Of a stretch of 64,000 nucleotides of DNA, positions 54,590 to 64,000 are shown in pieces (within the stretch, counting starts at the first letter, position 1; every line of letters begins with the position of its first letter). The stretch is from the NCBI GenBank assembly GCA_039566865.1, contig CM076956.1:15155511-15219510 (forward strand), read 5' to 3'. The notes below the pieces were generated by a model. It worked only from the letters and a program-made list of their open reading frames with translations. It made no database searches and was not told the DNA's origin. Origin of the DNA: Aurelia coerulea (taxonomy: Eukaryota > Cnidaria > Scyphozoa > Semaeostomeae > Ulmaridae). The translations under genes and the position numbers were made by a program.

Positions 54590-55190
54590 AGCAATTAGCC
54601 AATTTATCCCATATAATTTTCCCCTTTACTACACCCCATACCCCAACTCCTCCCTCCCATATATTATGACGACTCCCCCCCCCCCCCCCACCATCGAAGG
54701 TAGCCGATAAGCATTGAAAACATCATAATAATGAAACCATAATACCTTGCCTGCGCCTCTCCCGCGTTCTTTTTTATTGCATAACAAGTGATTGCCCCAC
54801 TCACCCCCAGAGAATTTGCCCCACTATTACACCTCACTCCCCACCTTCTCCTTCCTTTATATAATACAACAACAATGATGAAAACCCCTTGATCAAAGGC
54901 AGCCGACAAGCATTGAAAAACGTCATAATATGGAACCAAAAGACCGTGCCTGCGCTTTCCCTGCGTTCTTATTCGATTGCATAACAAATGATCAACTCTT
55001 TTACCCCAGAGAATTTGCCTCTCTGTTTCACCCCACACCCCACTTCCTCCCTCCCTAAAATGATGACAATAATAATGACAATCCCCCATCAAAGGCAGCC
55101 GACATGCATTGAAAAACATCATAATAATAAAACCATAATACGGTGCCTGCGTTTCGCCCGCGTTCTTTTGTGATTGTATAACCAGCGATC
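54590..55190 (+). repeat. Three tandem copies of a ~197-bp unit in the MYSM1-like promoter
   Basis: The landmark CATTGAAAA recurs at 54712, 54911 and 55107 (spacing 199 and 196). Each unit also carries a CGCGTTCTT/TGCGTTCTT block, TTGCATAACAA (third copy TTGTATAACCA) and a pyrimidine-rich CCCC-AACTCCTCCCT stretch. The copies differ by many substitutions, so the triplication is old. They end about 30 bp before the start codon and so occupy the core promoter or 5' UTR. Reading frames through the array repeat with the unit and are not genes. Confidence 0.8.
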
Positions 55191-55221
55191 AACCAATTTA
55201 CCAAATGATCCAGCAAACAAT

Positions 55222-55298
55222 ATGGCGGATGGGCCCGAATCTGCTGAACATGAAGACGAAGGAGAAGTCGAAATCGACGTGACATCAATCGATTCAAG
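55222..55298 (+). CDS. MYSM1: MYSM1-like exon 1 (start codon)
   Basis: An acidic N-terminus, MADGPESAEHEDEGEVEID, ends in phase 2 at AAG|GTATTC. The acidic composition and the in-frame completion of an Arg codon by exon 2 support it. It begins about 30 bp after the last of three tandem ~197-bp repeats. Confidence 0.65.
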
Positions 55299-58200
55299 GT
55301 ATTCTTTACCCCCTTTACATCCTTCAACATCACCCTCAAAGATACGATGAATTATTTGCATCGCTTTGCGCTTCATATACTTGCTGCTTCCTCGCCTCGC
55401 GTGAAATCAGCCATTCGGCCTGTCATCATCTTCGCTCGCGCCATGCAGGCGTTGTTTATCTGAGAATTTCAGCCTTGCGGTCTCACAAATTCATGAACTG
55501 TTTGCACGGGAAAACGACTTGTGGTGCAAGTAAGTAAGCGATTTGCAAACCAGAGTTTCTGGCTGCTTTACATTTGCTGTATGATACGTTTCTTTGGGAG
55601 AATGCTTCGAGTTTGCGGGATAAAGTCAATTGTTTTCCTACAGCGGCCTAGGTAGCTAATTCATCGATGTTATTGAATAGGTCGGTTCCCTTTCGCATTA
55701 TTGCAGTCGCATTTAGCCACCCGAAGGAAGGCATACTTGACAGCTTAGACAACAGATTCTATCCCTTAGGGAGGGAAACATCGAGCGCTGGTAATTCGAC
55801 ATACCCATCAGCGAAGTTAGTCTCGTGTGGTCAACGACACAAATGAATTATTTTTGTTCGTCGAGATGCTGTTGTGGTCGGGGACCCAGAATCGCTTGTA
55901 CGTAAAGCTTTGTGCCTCAAGTGGCGTCTGCCAGTAGCCAGGCAGGTACCAGAAAATCATCTCCATTATGTACTATGATTTCAAAATCAACCAACTAAAA
56001 ATCAAAACAACTCAGCAGGAATTACCTAACCTGGAGCTGTGCATCCATGTTTTCATTTTCGCTGAAATCTCGCTATTCTCGTAAACCGAACCGGTGTCTA
56101 AGCAGAAGGTGAAGTTAGGCTTGGCTATACCAGACACACATGGCCTATTGGCCTAAAGTGTCATCTGTTCTTTGACAGAGCTAGCGTTTCACGGCAATTA
56201 CCTCACAATGTAATATAATAGGTTAATTGTTTCCTTTATCAACATTTGTACAGTGGACTTTTTAGGAGCCCGTGCATCTTGGTGAGAACTGCGAAAGACA
56301 AATTTTCTAATCTGGGATTTTTGGATTCAACTCACTCAAAAGGCAACTTGAAAGTCAACATTGGTTTGAAAAGATGGCTCAGTAAAGTGACTAAGTTTAC
56401 GGTTCAAAGGAACGTATTATTGTGAATGCAGCAAGGATTACATGAGGAATACACATATTTTTTATGAAAAATTAACAAATTGGCCAGTACTGAAAGTTTC
56501 TTCAAATTTTCTGATTTTGAGTGCTCAGAGTTTTTTACAAGTTTCTTAGGGCTGTGGTCATCATTGAGGCTTTTTTAGTTTAGCTAACCCTCAACACCCT
56601 GTGTTCTAGAGTTTCTGATATGCAGAAGCTTGTGTCTGCTTGCAGTGGAAGGGATACAGTAATTCATAGTATCCAGTAAGAATTTTAATGACAGGGAGAG
56701 TCAAATGAGCAAATTATAAATTTTTATAAACTCTTATAAACTTTCAGGGAATCGTAGCTTACTTTTTAAATTGACCTCTGCAGTTTCTGTTAAACAGTGA
56801 TATCAACAATTTCCATTCCTCATAACACGATTCTAAATCTTATCATTAGATTGTATGAGCAGGGGCTTTTGAGGAAAAAATGTCATAAAAAGAGAAGTAA
56901 CCACAACAAGATTCAAACTAGGGTCATGTGTGTGAATGAGCACAGGCCTACCACTTTGCCAACCAGCTGTTACATAGTAAAGGGCACTGTAGTCGACAAC
57001 TAGAGGAGCATCGCCCTAAATGGTCAGCTAACGTTTTTCATCATATCTGACCGCGCTGCAAAAACTTCGTTTCAAAAGGAGTTCGGGCCTGGATTTTGCA
57101 GGAGAGCGCGTTAAAATTATTCACTGATGCCATTTCTGAGATTCTGTCTTGTTGTTTTCGTTTTGTACCGCCTATCCTTGTCCTGAAGGATGTTTCTAAA
57201 ACACTTACCTGAAATGGATAAAGGTGAGAGTATTTTATGTCCTTGTTGTTTTCCAAGCCCAATATTTGTTTTCTTCGCGTTGCCTCAGGATTTTGTATAA
57301 AGTACAACTAAAGTTTGTTTACAGGCAACTCCAACCCTCCAAAGGTTATTTTTGAAGAAAAATCTCAGAAATTTGCATTGAATGTAAAAGCCGGGGGTTT
57401 TATTTCGGTTGTGGTCGGACTGGCCTACCTGCGCCCCTATTGGTCGGCCTGTGGATTCTGACTTCCCTTACTGACTCCCCTGTCAACCACACTGTTAGAA
57501 GTCATAAGGTTAAAGTCATAATCCTCAAGATAATGGTAAAATTGTAAATCTTGATTTTTTTGTCAATTTCTGCCTTGTTGATTTCATTTGTGTAAAGTTT
57601 CATTCACGAACTAACTTTCCCTGTAGTCAATTTCATCATTTTATCTATCAATATTTTGAAATGTAACCATATCAATTCATTCTTCTTGCAAACCCCTCCT
57701 CCACTTGCTTCATTTTCAAAAATATCCCGTAGACCTCCTTATTCCTCCCCCCGGCACTCACAGTTTAATAATCCTGCTTATGTTTGCTGCGGCGAGATAA
57801 ATTCAACCAGGTAACTGCGAAGGCGTCGTTATGGATTTAGGGTACGTCCAAATTAGACGCCATGCCAAAAATTAGGCCGTTCCGACTGGCTTACGTTTGA
57901 ACTGAAAATTTACCAAGACAAACAAGAAACTAGTCGTTACATTTAAGGGGCGAAGCCTCTCTATTTTTATCAATTTTCCAAACAGTTCCAAAAAAATTTT
58001 GTCCTATGGAAAGAAAGGCTCTGCGCCCAGTGCACAGAGCACTTAATTTCTATAGTTCTCATTATAGCGGTGCAGTGTCTGGCACACGAAAATTTAATTT
58101 TCCATAGAGGATTAACTTCAAACTTTCCTGGATGCTCGAAAGACTGTATCAAGGGTATTTTGAAATAGATTTTTGGTGTCCTCCCTGCAGCGTCGCTTAC

Positions 58201-60193
58201 AAAAATGTATGGATGTAGGAAATGCTCTTGATGACATCAAAATTATTGCTGGAAGCTGTGGTCAAAAATGTTTTGCACAATATGAGGAATATACTTTGCG
58301 CAAAAAGCACAAATATTCCTTGCAGGAAATTTTGCACCCATCTGTGTCTCACAACAATTATTTCCCCACTTCTGGAAATAATAACATTTACATACCTTGT
58401 TTCTTTGGACACAACTCTTTGACAGTTTTTGACAGTCATTCAAAACAGGATTTTGGAAGTCTACAACAGTAAAGAATCTAACAATTAGGCTGCAATTTAA
58501 GGTAAAAAAATTGCAGAGACTACAGAAAGCCTTCATTGCCATATGATAAATTTGTTCCCCCGTTTTTGATGACTGTTAATGGGTTGTGATCTGCCTGGTT
58601 TCACAAAATCCTTATTTTTGCCAATTTACCATGTGGATATGATAAGAAAATAATAGGGATGTATAGCAAGTCATTAAGCTACAGTGTTTAAATCCTGGAT
58701 TTTCGTCAATTACTCTATTACTTCTCGCTTTTGTGCAGTAGACTTTTAGTTTTATGTGATGGCTGCAGAGTTGTCATATACTTTTTCTCTCCAAGGTATT
58801 GTTTTTGTAGTATTGCAAAGTACTTTGGTAAGTGGCCTTAAATAGTAACTTGTAGTGTATTGTTAAATTTTTGATTGGATATATAAAAAATGAGGGGGCT
58901 TGTTTACCGTGTACAAGTGTGCACAAAATTGAAAGTAGCAAATTGTAAGTTGAAATTATTTTTTGAAATAGGTAGTACAGTATACTGTATACAGGTATAA
59001 CTTAAAAAACTTGGGACTTCAAAACAAACCAAAGAAACAACAGCAAAAAAAAAATCATAACAACATATTGTATAAAGGATGTGACAAAATATTCATAAGG
59101 TATCAGACAAAAAGAAAGATCATATAGGGCGGCGTCAGGAGAAATTTGACGGATGGAGTTATTTGCTGTTCCAACTTACGATAGATTGAATTCATTCTAA
59201 AATCATTTGTGGCATTTCTTAGTTGCAAGTTAAGTTTCCTCATCAGCCAAAAACTTAGTCTACCAATCTACTATAGTTAAGGTCTCCATTTCTGTTGCCC
59301 ATGGTTAAAGAGAGGGATGAAAGTAAGCTATGTTCTATTTATTAACTGTGGCCTATTCCCGAGTGCCCTTTGAAACCAGAGAGTGAATCTCTTTAGCTCT
59401 CTGTTGTAAGATAATGATGAGGTGAGGGTCGGAACCAATTATGTGACCAGTTGTTGTAATCCCTCACTTAAAATTTTCTGAGCTTTGCATTTTTTGGAAA
59501 TGAAGCAAAAAATGTCTCAATTTAAGACTCTCTGGTTTTAAGAATGTTGGGACATTTGACACTAAATTTATAGGTTTATTAAATGTCTTATAAAGGCATG
59601 GTCACACAGCGCCACACCAGGAGGCTTCCATTAATGCTATTTTGTACAGTGCAGTGGTGGCACCAGCTATGAAAAATTTGAAAGATGTGGGGGGGGGGGG
59701 TGGGTTCTGATTTAATCTTTCAGCCTAAAGGTATATACCCAACTAATCTTATGTCATTTTTCTTTGACAATTTTTAGCGACTTTAATTTGTGGGTAAATG
59801 AAAATTGTTTTGCCTCAAGAGTTGAGCTTCTCATTGTCAATTTTGAATACAATATCCCAGTTGGTTGCATTTTAATTGATTGAAATCTGAAAACAGTGGA
59901 TGCAAGATATGTTTTTTTTTAATATCCTGAAGACCTCAAGCAAAATCAGATTTTACTTCATGAATAACTGAATGTCAACTAAAATTTACAGTATTCTTGA
60001 TGACTTATTTGAAAAAGATGTTCCTATTCCTTATCTTTTTCCAATAAGTCATCAAGAATATTGTAAATTTTAACATGCTTTTAATCTTATTTTTTTATAC
60101 ATACTCTTAAATCGGATTTTAAATTGTAAATAGGACTTAGACTGTAAAGCGCAACCGAATATCTTTTAGTATTGTGGCGCTATATAAATTTTG

Positions 60194-60233
<40 letters not shown>

Positions 60234-63029
60234 ATTTGGGCTGCTTTCATTCTGCTTGCTTCATTTCATTTAAAAAGAAAATCTCTTTCTCTCTGTAAGT
60301 TTGGATTTAATGTTGTCTAAATTATCCTTTATTGGACTGTGGACATTGCAACCAAAAAAGAGTATTTATGGGACATAGCAAAAATTATGGGTTTGAAATG
60401 TTTTGCTTACTAAATAGGCATCTGAATCCCACATTCAAGCTGTTCCTGAAAGCATCTTCAGCAATAATTCTAAAATGACTATGATATTTGTAGAATCATG
60501 GCATCTGTCTCAACTTCCTCTTTGTGTGGTTCGTGGTCAAACCCAAAGCTTTTTATTGAAAGGATTGACACTTTACGGGATGGATAATTTTCCGAAGCTG
60601 TCTGCAAAAATTATCTGGTCTAGAAAAGAAACTTCCACAGGGATGCCTACTAAAGATTAAATTTTTGCAAACTTTGCGGTCAGTTTGTATTGAGTATGCC
60701 CCATTGTTCTTTTTGAGTTAGCAAATTTGTATGGTTGTGCAAATTTGCATTTTTACAGAAAGCTTCATTGAATCTAAAACATACTCAAAACAAACTTTCA
60801 ACAAACTTTGCGTGAGCTTGCCGCAATCTAAATGCAAACCCCGTTTTTTACTGTGAGTGAAATAATGAATAACATTTGTTTTGGCGCAAAACTGTAACAA
60901 ATTGTTTCTAAAAGGACAGAATATTGGAAGAGATGTAAATGTTTGGTTCTTCAAAAGATACGGAAGTCTTCTAGCTTTTCTTATCCCAAATCCTGCTTGA
61001 CTTTCTACCACTCTGGACATTTTTCCCCTAAGACCTGGTGGGGTGGTAAGAGAGATTTGAGAGGGTATGGTCAAAGTTAGACATAGAAAAATTGTGGATG
61101 CACAAGGCCTGTACTGTAAATTTACATACAGTATTTTCCGTTATTAGGCCTTGTTTTTTATCTCTTTGTTGGATATCTTTATGATATTCATATTTTTTTG
61201 ACAGTTCAAAATCTTTATGATAGCCTGTACAAAAATACAAGGCTAAACTTGGCCTGCCTTGTAGCAGGGATTGACCTTGTTATGACCATGTCCTAACCTT
61301 AAAGAAAATTACGCGGCTATCAGTAAGATTCCAAGCTACAACCAGTCTAACACATAAGGCTAAGATCAACGTTGTGCTGGCCCAGGTTAAACTTATTATC
61401 TTTTCTCGAGCCATTTCCAAGGTTGCATCAATGCTTTTCAAGGCTAGAACAAGGTTACAAGGCCATAACTACAAGGCTTGTACATGGCTATTACCTATGG
61501 CCTTTCTATTTTCGTACAGGAAAGCTTTTACTGTATTTATTTAAGCCCTTGTGAGCCCAGGTAATCATGACTGAAGGCTTTTGCTTTTTCCACATATATG
61601 CAGCAGCAATCTTTGCTTGGTACATCTCGTGTATTGCACTCCAAACTTTGATTTAATGAAAATCCAATCTACTGTATGTGTTACGCTTTGTTTGTCAATT
61701 GAAATTTGCAACCATGTTGATCAATATATCTTTCTTTGTAAAGGCAACAAAGCAGTGGTTCGACAAGGAGAAACAAGGGTCAGTGGTCTAAAGAAGAAAT
61801 TCAGCTCTTTGAGAGAGAATATGTAAGTATGAATGTTCATTACCAATTTGAATCGTTGAACAAAAATGGCACAATAACAATGTACACCAACCACAAGACC
61901 AGTTTAAATGGTTACATCAGAAAAGATACTTCCAAATTCAATGCATGATAAAATCTGTAATCCTGTTTCTAGATACTGTAAAATCATTTGCATACTGATT
62001 GGACCATGTCAAACTTTGTTGTTTCTTGCTTTGTGTCCCAACTCCTCCTGATATAATTTTTGAACTGGTCTTAAAATTTATAAGTTATGGCAGGAAATAG
62101 TATTATTCTTAGAAAAGTCCATGTGTCACCAAACTGTCTATAATGGACCTTGTAGCTGTTCTATAAAGTCTAGACTAGGCAACATTTTCATACATTTTGG
62201 TACAAAAGGTTTGATTGAGTGATGTTTGAGCTTATTATCACTGTAGTGAGCATTTGAAAAACATGCAAAATGTATAAAAATTCGGTTTTAGCAAAACACT
62301 TCAAACAGAATGGCCAAAAAGATCTATTGCTTATTGAAATGTGATCAGCAAATGAATGTCTGTTACTATCTTGAATTCCTTTGGCAACCAAAACAATCAT
62401 GATCGAATTGTCAAAGATTTTAACATTGTTTCATTTCAAAGCATTGAGATCCAGCTGGCTGACTTTGAATGAAATCTTGATTGTTTTGATTGCCAAAGGA
62501 ATGCAAGGATGATGTTCCACATTTCTACACAAGAACCTCAAGTAACAGTTTCTGTAACAAAATTGTTTTCCTTTCCTGCAATTATTGATGACATGAATGT
62601 AATTTAGCACTGTTTTGTGAAATAGATGTTATGTCAAAAGAGCTCAAGGTAAAAGAATATTTATTTTACAAAATAGGGCTAAATGGCATTCATGTTGTAG
62701 GAAAGGATACTGAATTTGAAAGAGTGAACAGTTACATTGGCCAATAAAAATAGGTTTTTGCCTGTGGTAGTCTCACAATTGAACTATAGTAATTTTAGTA
62801 CCAAAAATAGGTTAACATCTGTTACTTCCTTATCATATTTTTATTATATTATATTCTTATTATATTATTATTATATTGACCTCTTGTCCTGTCTCCTGTT
62901 TGTCAATTTTAGTTCTTGCTTATGTTTTAGATAGCACATGGTCATAGGTGGACCAAAATTGCAGAAATCCTTGAGACCAGAACAGCTGCTCAAGTGAAGA
63001 GTTTTGCCAAGAAATTTTTGAAGGAAAAG
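55222..63029 (+). CDS. MYSM1: Myb/SANT-domain protein, N-terminal exons (MYSM1-like), continues past the window
   Basis: Three exons join in frame: 55222-55298 (MADGPESAEHEDEGEVEID then VTSIDS plus two bases), 61744-61822 (QQSSGSTRRNKG, then QWSKEEIQLFEREY) and 62931-63029 (IAHGHRWTKIAEILETRTAA then QVKSFAKKFLKEK). The joined product contains a full SANT/Myb repeat of the SHAQKYF type (tryptophans in QW and RW, RTAAQVKSFAKKF). The combination WSKEE..LFE...HGHRWTKI....RTAAQVKSFA most resembles MYSM1, a nuclear H2A deubiquitinase whose SANT domain contacts DNA or chromatin. The catalytic MPN domain would lie beyond the window, so MYSM1 identity is probable, not proven. Intron 1 is 6.4 kb and could hide additional exons that keep phase 2. 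Confidence 0.72.
56878..56985 (-). mobile_element. tRNA-like (SINE-type) fragment with A- and B-box-like motifs
   Basis: On the minus strand CTGGTTGGCAAAGTGGTAGG fits an A box (TGGCNNAGTGG), and about 40 bp later TAGTTTGAATC resembles a degenerate B box. No cloverleaf could be folded by eye, so a functional tRNA is unlikely. Confidence 0.35.
59981..60071. repeat. 91-bp strong hairpin
   Basis: AAAATTTACAGTATTCTTGA..GACTTATT..GAAAAAGAT pairs with its inverse across a ~13-bp loop, with few mismatches. In intron 1 of the MYSM1-like gene. Probably a minimal MITE; a small-RNA precursor is an alternative. Confidence 0.65.
60130..60194 (+). mobile_element. SINE/LINE 3' tail (GTAAAGCGC...GGCGCTATATAAAT)
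   Basis: ACTGTAAAGCGCAACCGAAT..GTGGCGCTATATAAAT then an ATT run is a 3' end found on many invertebrate SINE/LINE families. The 5' part is not recognisable. Confidence 0.5.
60195..60231. repeat. ATT microsatellite at the end of a SINE/LINE-type tail
   Basis: About 12 ATT units following GGCGCTATATAAATTTTGC. Confidence 0.95.
61744..61822 (+). CDS. MYSM1: MYSM1-like exon 2 (first half of the SANT repeat)
   Basis: Acceptor TTTGTAAAG, donor GTAAGT. One base completes the Arg codon, followed by 26 codons ending QWSKEEIQLFEREY, the first helix of the SANT repeat. Confidence 0.8.
62370..62512. repeat. Imperfect inverted repeat
   Basis: AATTCCTTTGGCAACCAAAA and TTTTGATTGCCAAAGGAATG face each other across about 90 bp, in intron 2 of the MYSM1-like gene. 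Confidence 0.5.
62931..63029 (+). CDS. MYSM1: MYSM1-like exon 3 (second half of the SANT repeat)
   Basis: 33 codons, phase 0 to 0, acceptor TATGTTTTAG and donor GTAATG. HRWTKIAEILETRTAAQVKS then FAKKFLKEK carries helices 2 and 3. The recognition helix is of the SHAQKYF-like type. Confidence 0.85.
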
Positions 63030-63427
63030 GTAATGAAATGGGCAGAATAATCGATCACCACTTCTCTTCAAATATCTTACGCTAAAATGCTGTCGTTTCT
63101 TTAGCTTGTGCATGCACCAGTTTCCATAATGGCAGTACGATCTTGCTCATCCTCCTTATTTTCAAACATTTTTAACCCTGCCAATTAAAAACTACATAGA
63201 AAGGAACTTGTTGGCTGGACGGGATCAGGGACAGTTTCAGTGAAGCAAGATTATGCAGCAAGATTGGGGAGGATTTTTTGTCCTTTGAAAGTATTCTGAA
63301 GCCCTTGATCTTTACTGTTTTCAGAAGAACCAAAAAGACTATGAAGACAAAGTCTATTGGATCTCTGAAAAATTTACCAAATATACAGTGGTATGACCAA
63401 GAAGGGCCAAAAAAAAAAGCAAATTCA
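63030..63427 (+). other. Intron 3 of the MYSM1-like gene, with one candidate exon
   Basis: Between the GTAATG donor and the palindromic MITE at 63428. Only the candidate exon 63325-63390 stands out. Confidence 0.4.
63325..63390 (+). CDS. Candidate MYSM1-like exon 4
   Basis: After a good acceptor (TTTACTGTTTTCAG) there are 22 in-frame codons, KNQKDYEDKVYWISEKFTKY then TV, ending at GTATGA. Phase 0 matches exon 3. No conserved motif backs it, so it could be chance intronic sequence. Confidence 0.3.
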
Positions 63428-63808
63428 GACCCCGTTTACACTATGCCGGTACGAAATGAATACGGCATGAAACTGTGCCGTATTGGTCTCCCGTTTACAC
63501 TATGCCAGCATAGTTTTCACTTGAATACGGCACGAAATGAATACGGCATGCTAACTGGCTTCGTCGCTCTACCGGCATAGTGTAAACGGCGAATACGGCA
63601 TCATTTCATGTCAGATTCACATCGAGGCGATAATCTGGCAAATGAGAGCATGTGCCTTGACAAATCCTCCCTCTGCGCATGGTCAAAACCTATCGTATTC
63701 ATTTTGTGCCGGTATCGTGTAAACGGCGATTCCGTTTTGACAGAAAAACGAATACGGCACAGTTTCATGCCGTATTCATTTTGTACCGGCATAGTGTAAA
63801 CGGGGTCT
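63428..63808. mobile_element. Palindromic MITE, GACCCCGTTTACACT ends
   Basis: About 380 bp. Left GACCCCGTTTACACTATGCC, right its inverse; GTTTACACTATGCC and GAATACGGCA recur several times inside in both orientations. Flanks CAAATTCA and CAAACTCA are 7/8 identical, a probable 8-bp TSD. It follows the candidate exon 4 of the MYSM1-like gene. Confidence 0.7.
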
Positions 63809-64000
63809 CAAACTCAGCCAAATGTACCTTTTTCGAAAGATGGCCAAAGGATTGTGCATTGCAGTGACATCACGATAAGCCTTGTGATATGAGAAGCATC
63901 TCATGAATCAATGCTTAAATTTAGACCAACTGATTCACAAGTTTTTTAAATCCTGTTCTGCCAAGAACAATCAAATATGAAATGACAGCAATAAAGGCAG

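Larger units (their letters stand above)
55299..61743 (+). other. Intron 1 of the MYSM1-like gene
   Basis: 6.4 kb. Contains the tRNA-like fragment, the 91-bp hairpin, the SINE-type tail and a G run (59689-59700). Open frames at 57041-57307, 58173-58472 and 60475-60660 lack support and are treated as chance. Confidence 0.55.

Noticed and set aside
54664..55376. Minus-strand frames with repeated MMFFNACRLPLMGD-like segments
   Set aside because: They are produced by the three tandem ~197-bp promoter repeats and run antisense to the MYSM1-like exon 1.
56878..56985. A functional tRNA gene
   Set aside because: No acceptor stem or complete cloverleaf could be found; only box-like motifs remain.
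58173..58542. Plus- and minus-strand frames of about 99 residues
   Set aside because: They overlap on opposite strands, show no known motif, and the phase needed to act as an exon between exons 1 and 2 was not met at clear splice sites.

Overview
This is eukaryotic nuclear DNA from an animal: short spliced exons with GT-AG introns, AT-rich introns, many non-LTR retrotransposon remnants and very many short inverted-repeat elements. The gene set (a ciliary outer-dynein-arm docking protein, a tRNA-splicing endonuclease subunit, intronless class A GPCRs, a WSC-domain remnant) and the repeat style suggest a cnidarian, probably an anthozoan. That assignment is inference; no marker gene for taxonomy is present.

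Layout. (1) 1-7,390: no host gene, only foldback elements and a decayed reverse transcriptase. (2) 7,394-31,788, minus strand: one complete gene of 15 coding exons encoding a 560-residue coiled-coil protein of the ODAD1/CCDC63/CCDC114 family (docking complex of ciliary outer dynein arms). Every exon junction keeps frame. Its introns hold a 2.6-kb 12-bp minisatellite (17,840-20,423), LINE and other mobile-element relics, and many non-autonomous DNA elements. (3) 32,000-35,230: nested repeats and LINE tails. (4) 35,646-36,644, minus: intronless class A GPCR. (5) 38,085-42,210: an oppositely oriented LINE pair, a G-run-bounded element, and a WSC-domain exon split by a foldback element. (6) 45,240-47,727: a head-to-head pair, TSEN34 (minus) and a second GPCR (plus), a close paralogue of the first, 250 bp apart. 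(7) 47,730-54,590: nested MITEs with clear target-site duplications. (8) 54,590 to past the right edge, plus: a Myb/SANT protein resembling the N-terminus of MYSM1 (histone H2A deubiquitinase), with three tandem copies of a ~197-bp unit directly upstream of its ATG.

The host genes are functionally unrelated (cilia, tRNA splicing, signalling, chromatin). The mobile DNA is the most unusual part. At least three groups of short elements can be defined by terminal motif plus target-site duplication: G-run elements (CCCGGGGGGGTACTTGAC ends, 8-bp TSD), hAT-like MITEs (CAT../TAG../GAC.. ends, 8-bp TSD), and TTAA-flanked elements beginning AGG. TA-flanked long palindromes (CCGGGTG ends) form a fourth. 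The G-run group combines conserved ends with unrelated tandemly repeated cores and is the best candidate for something undescribed.
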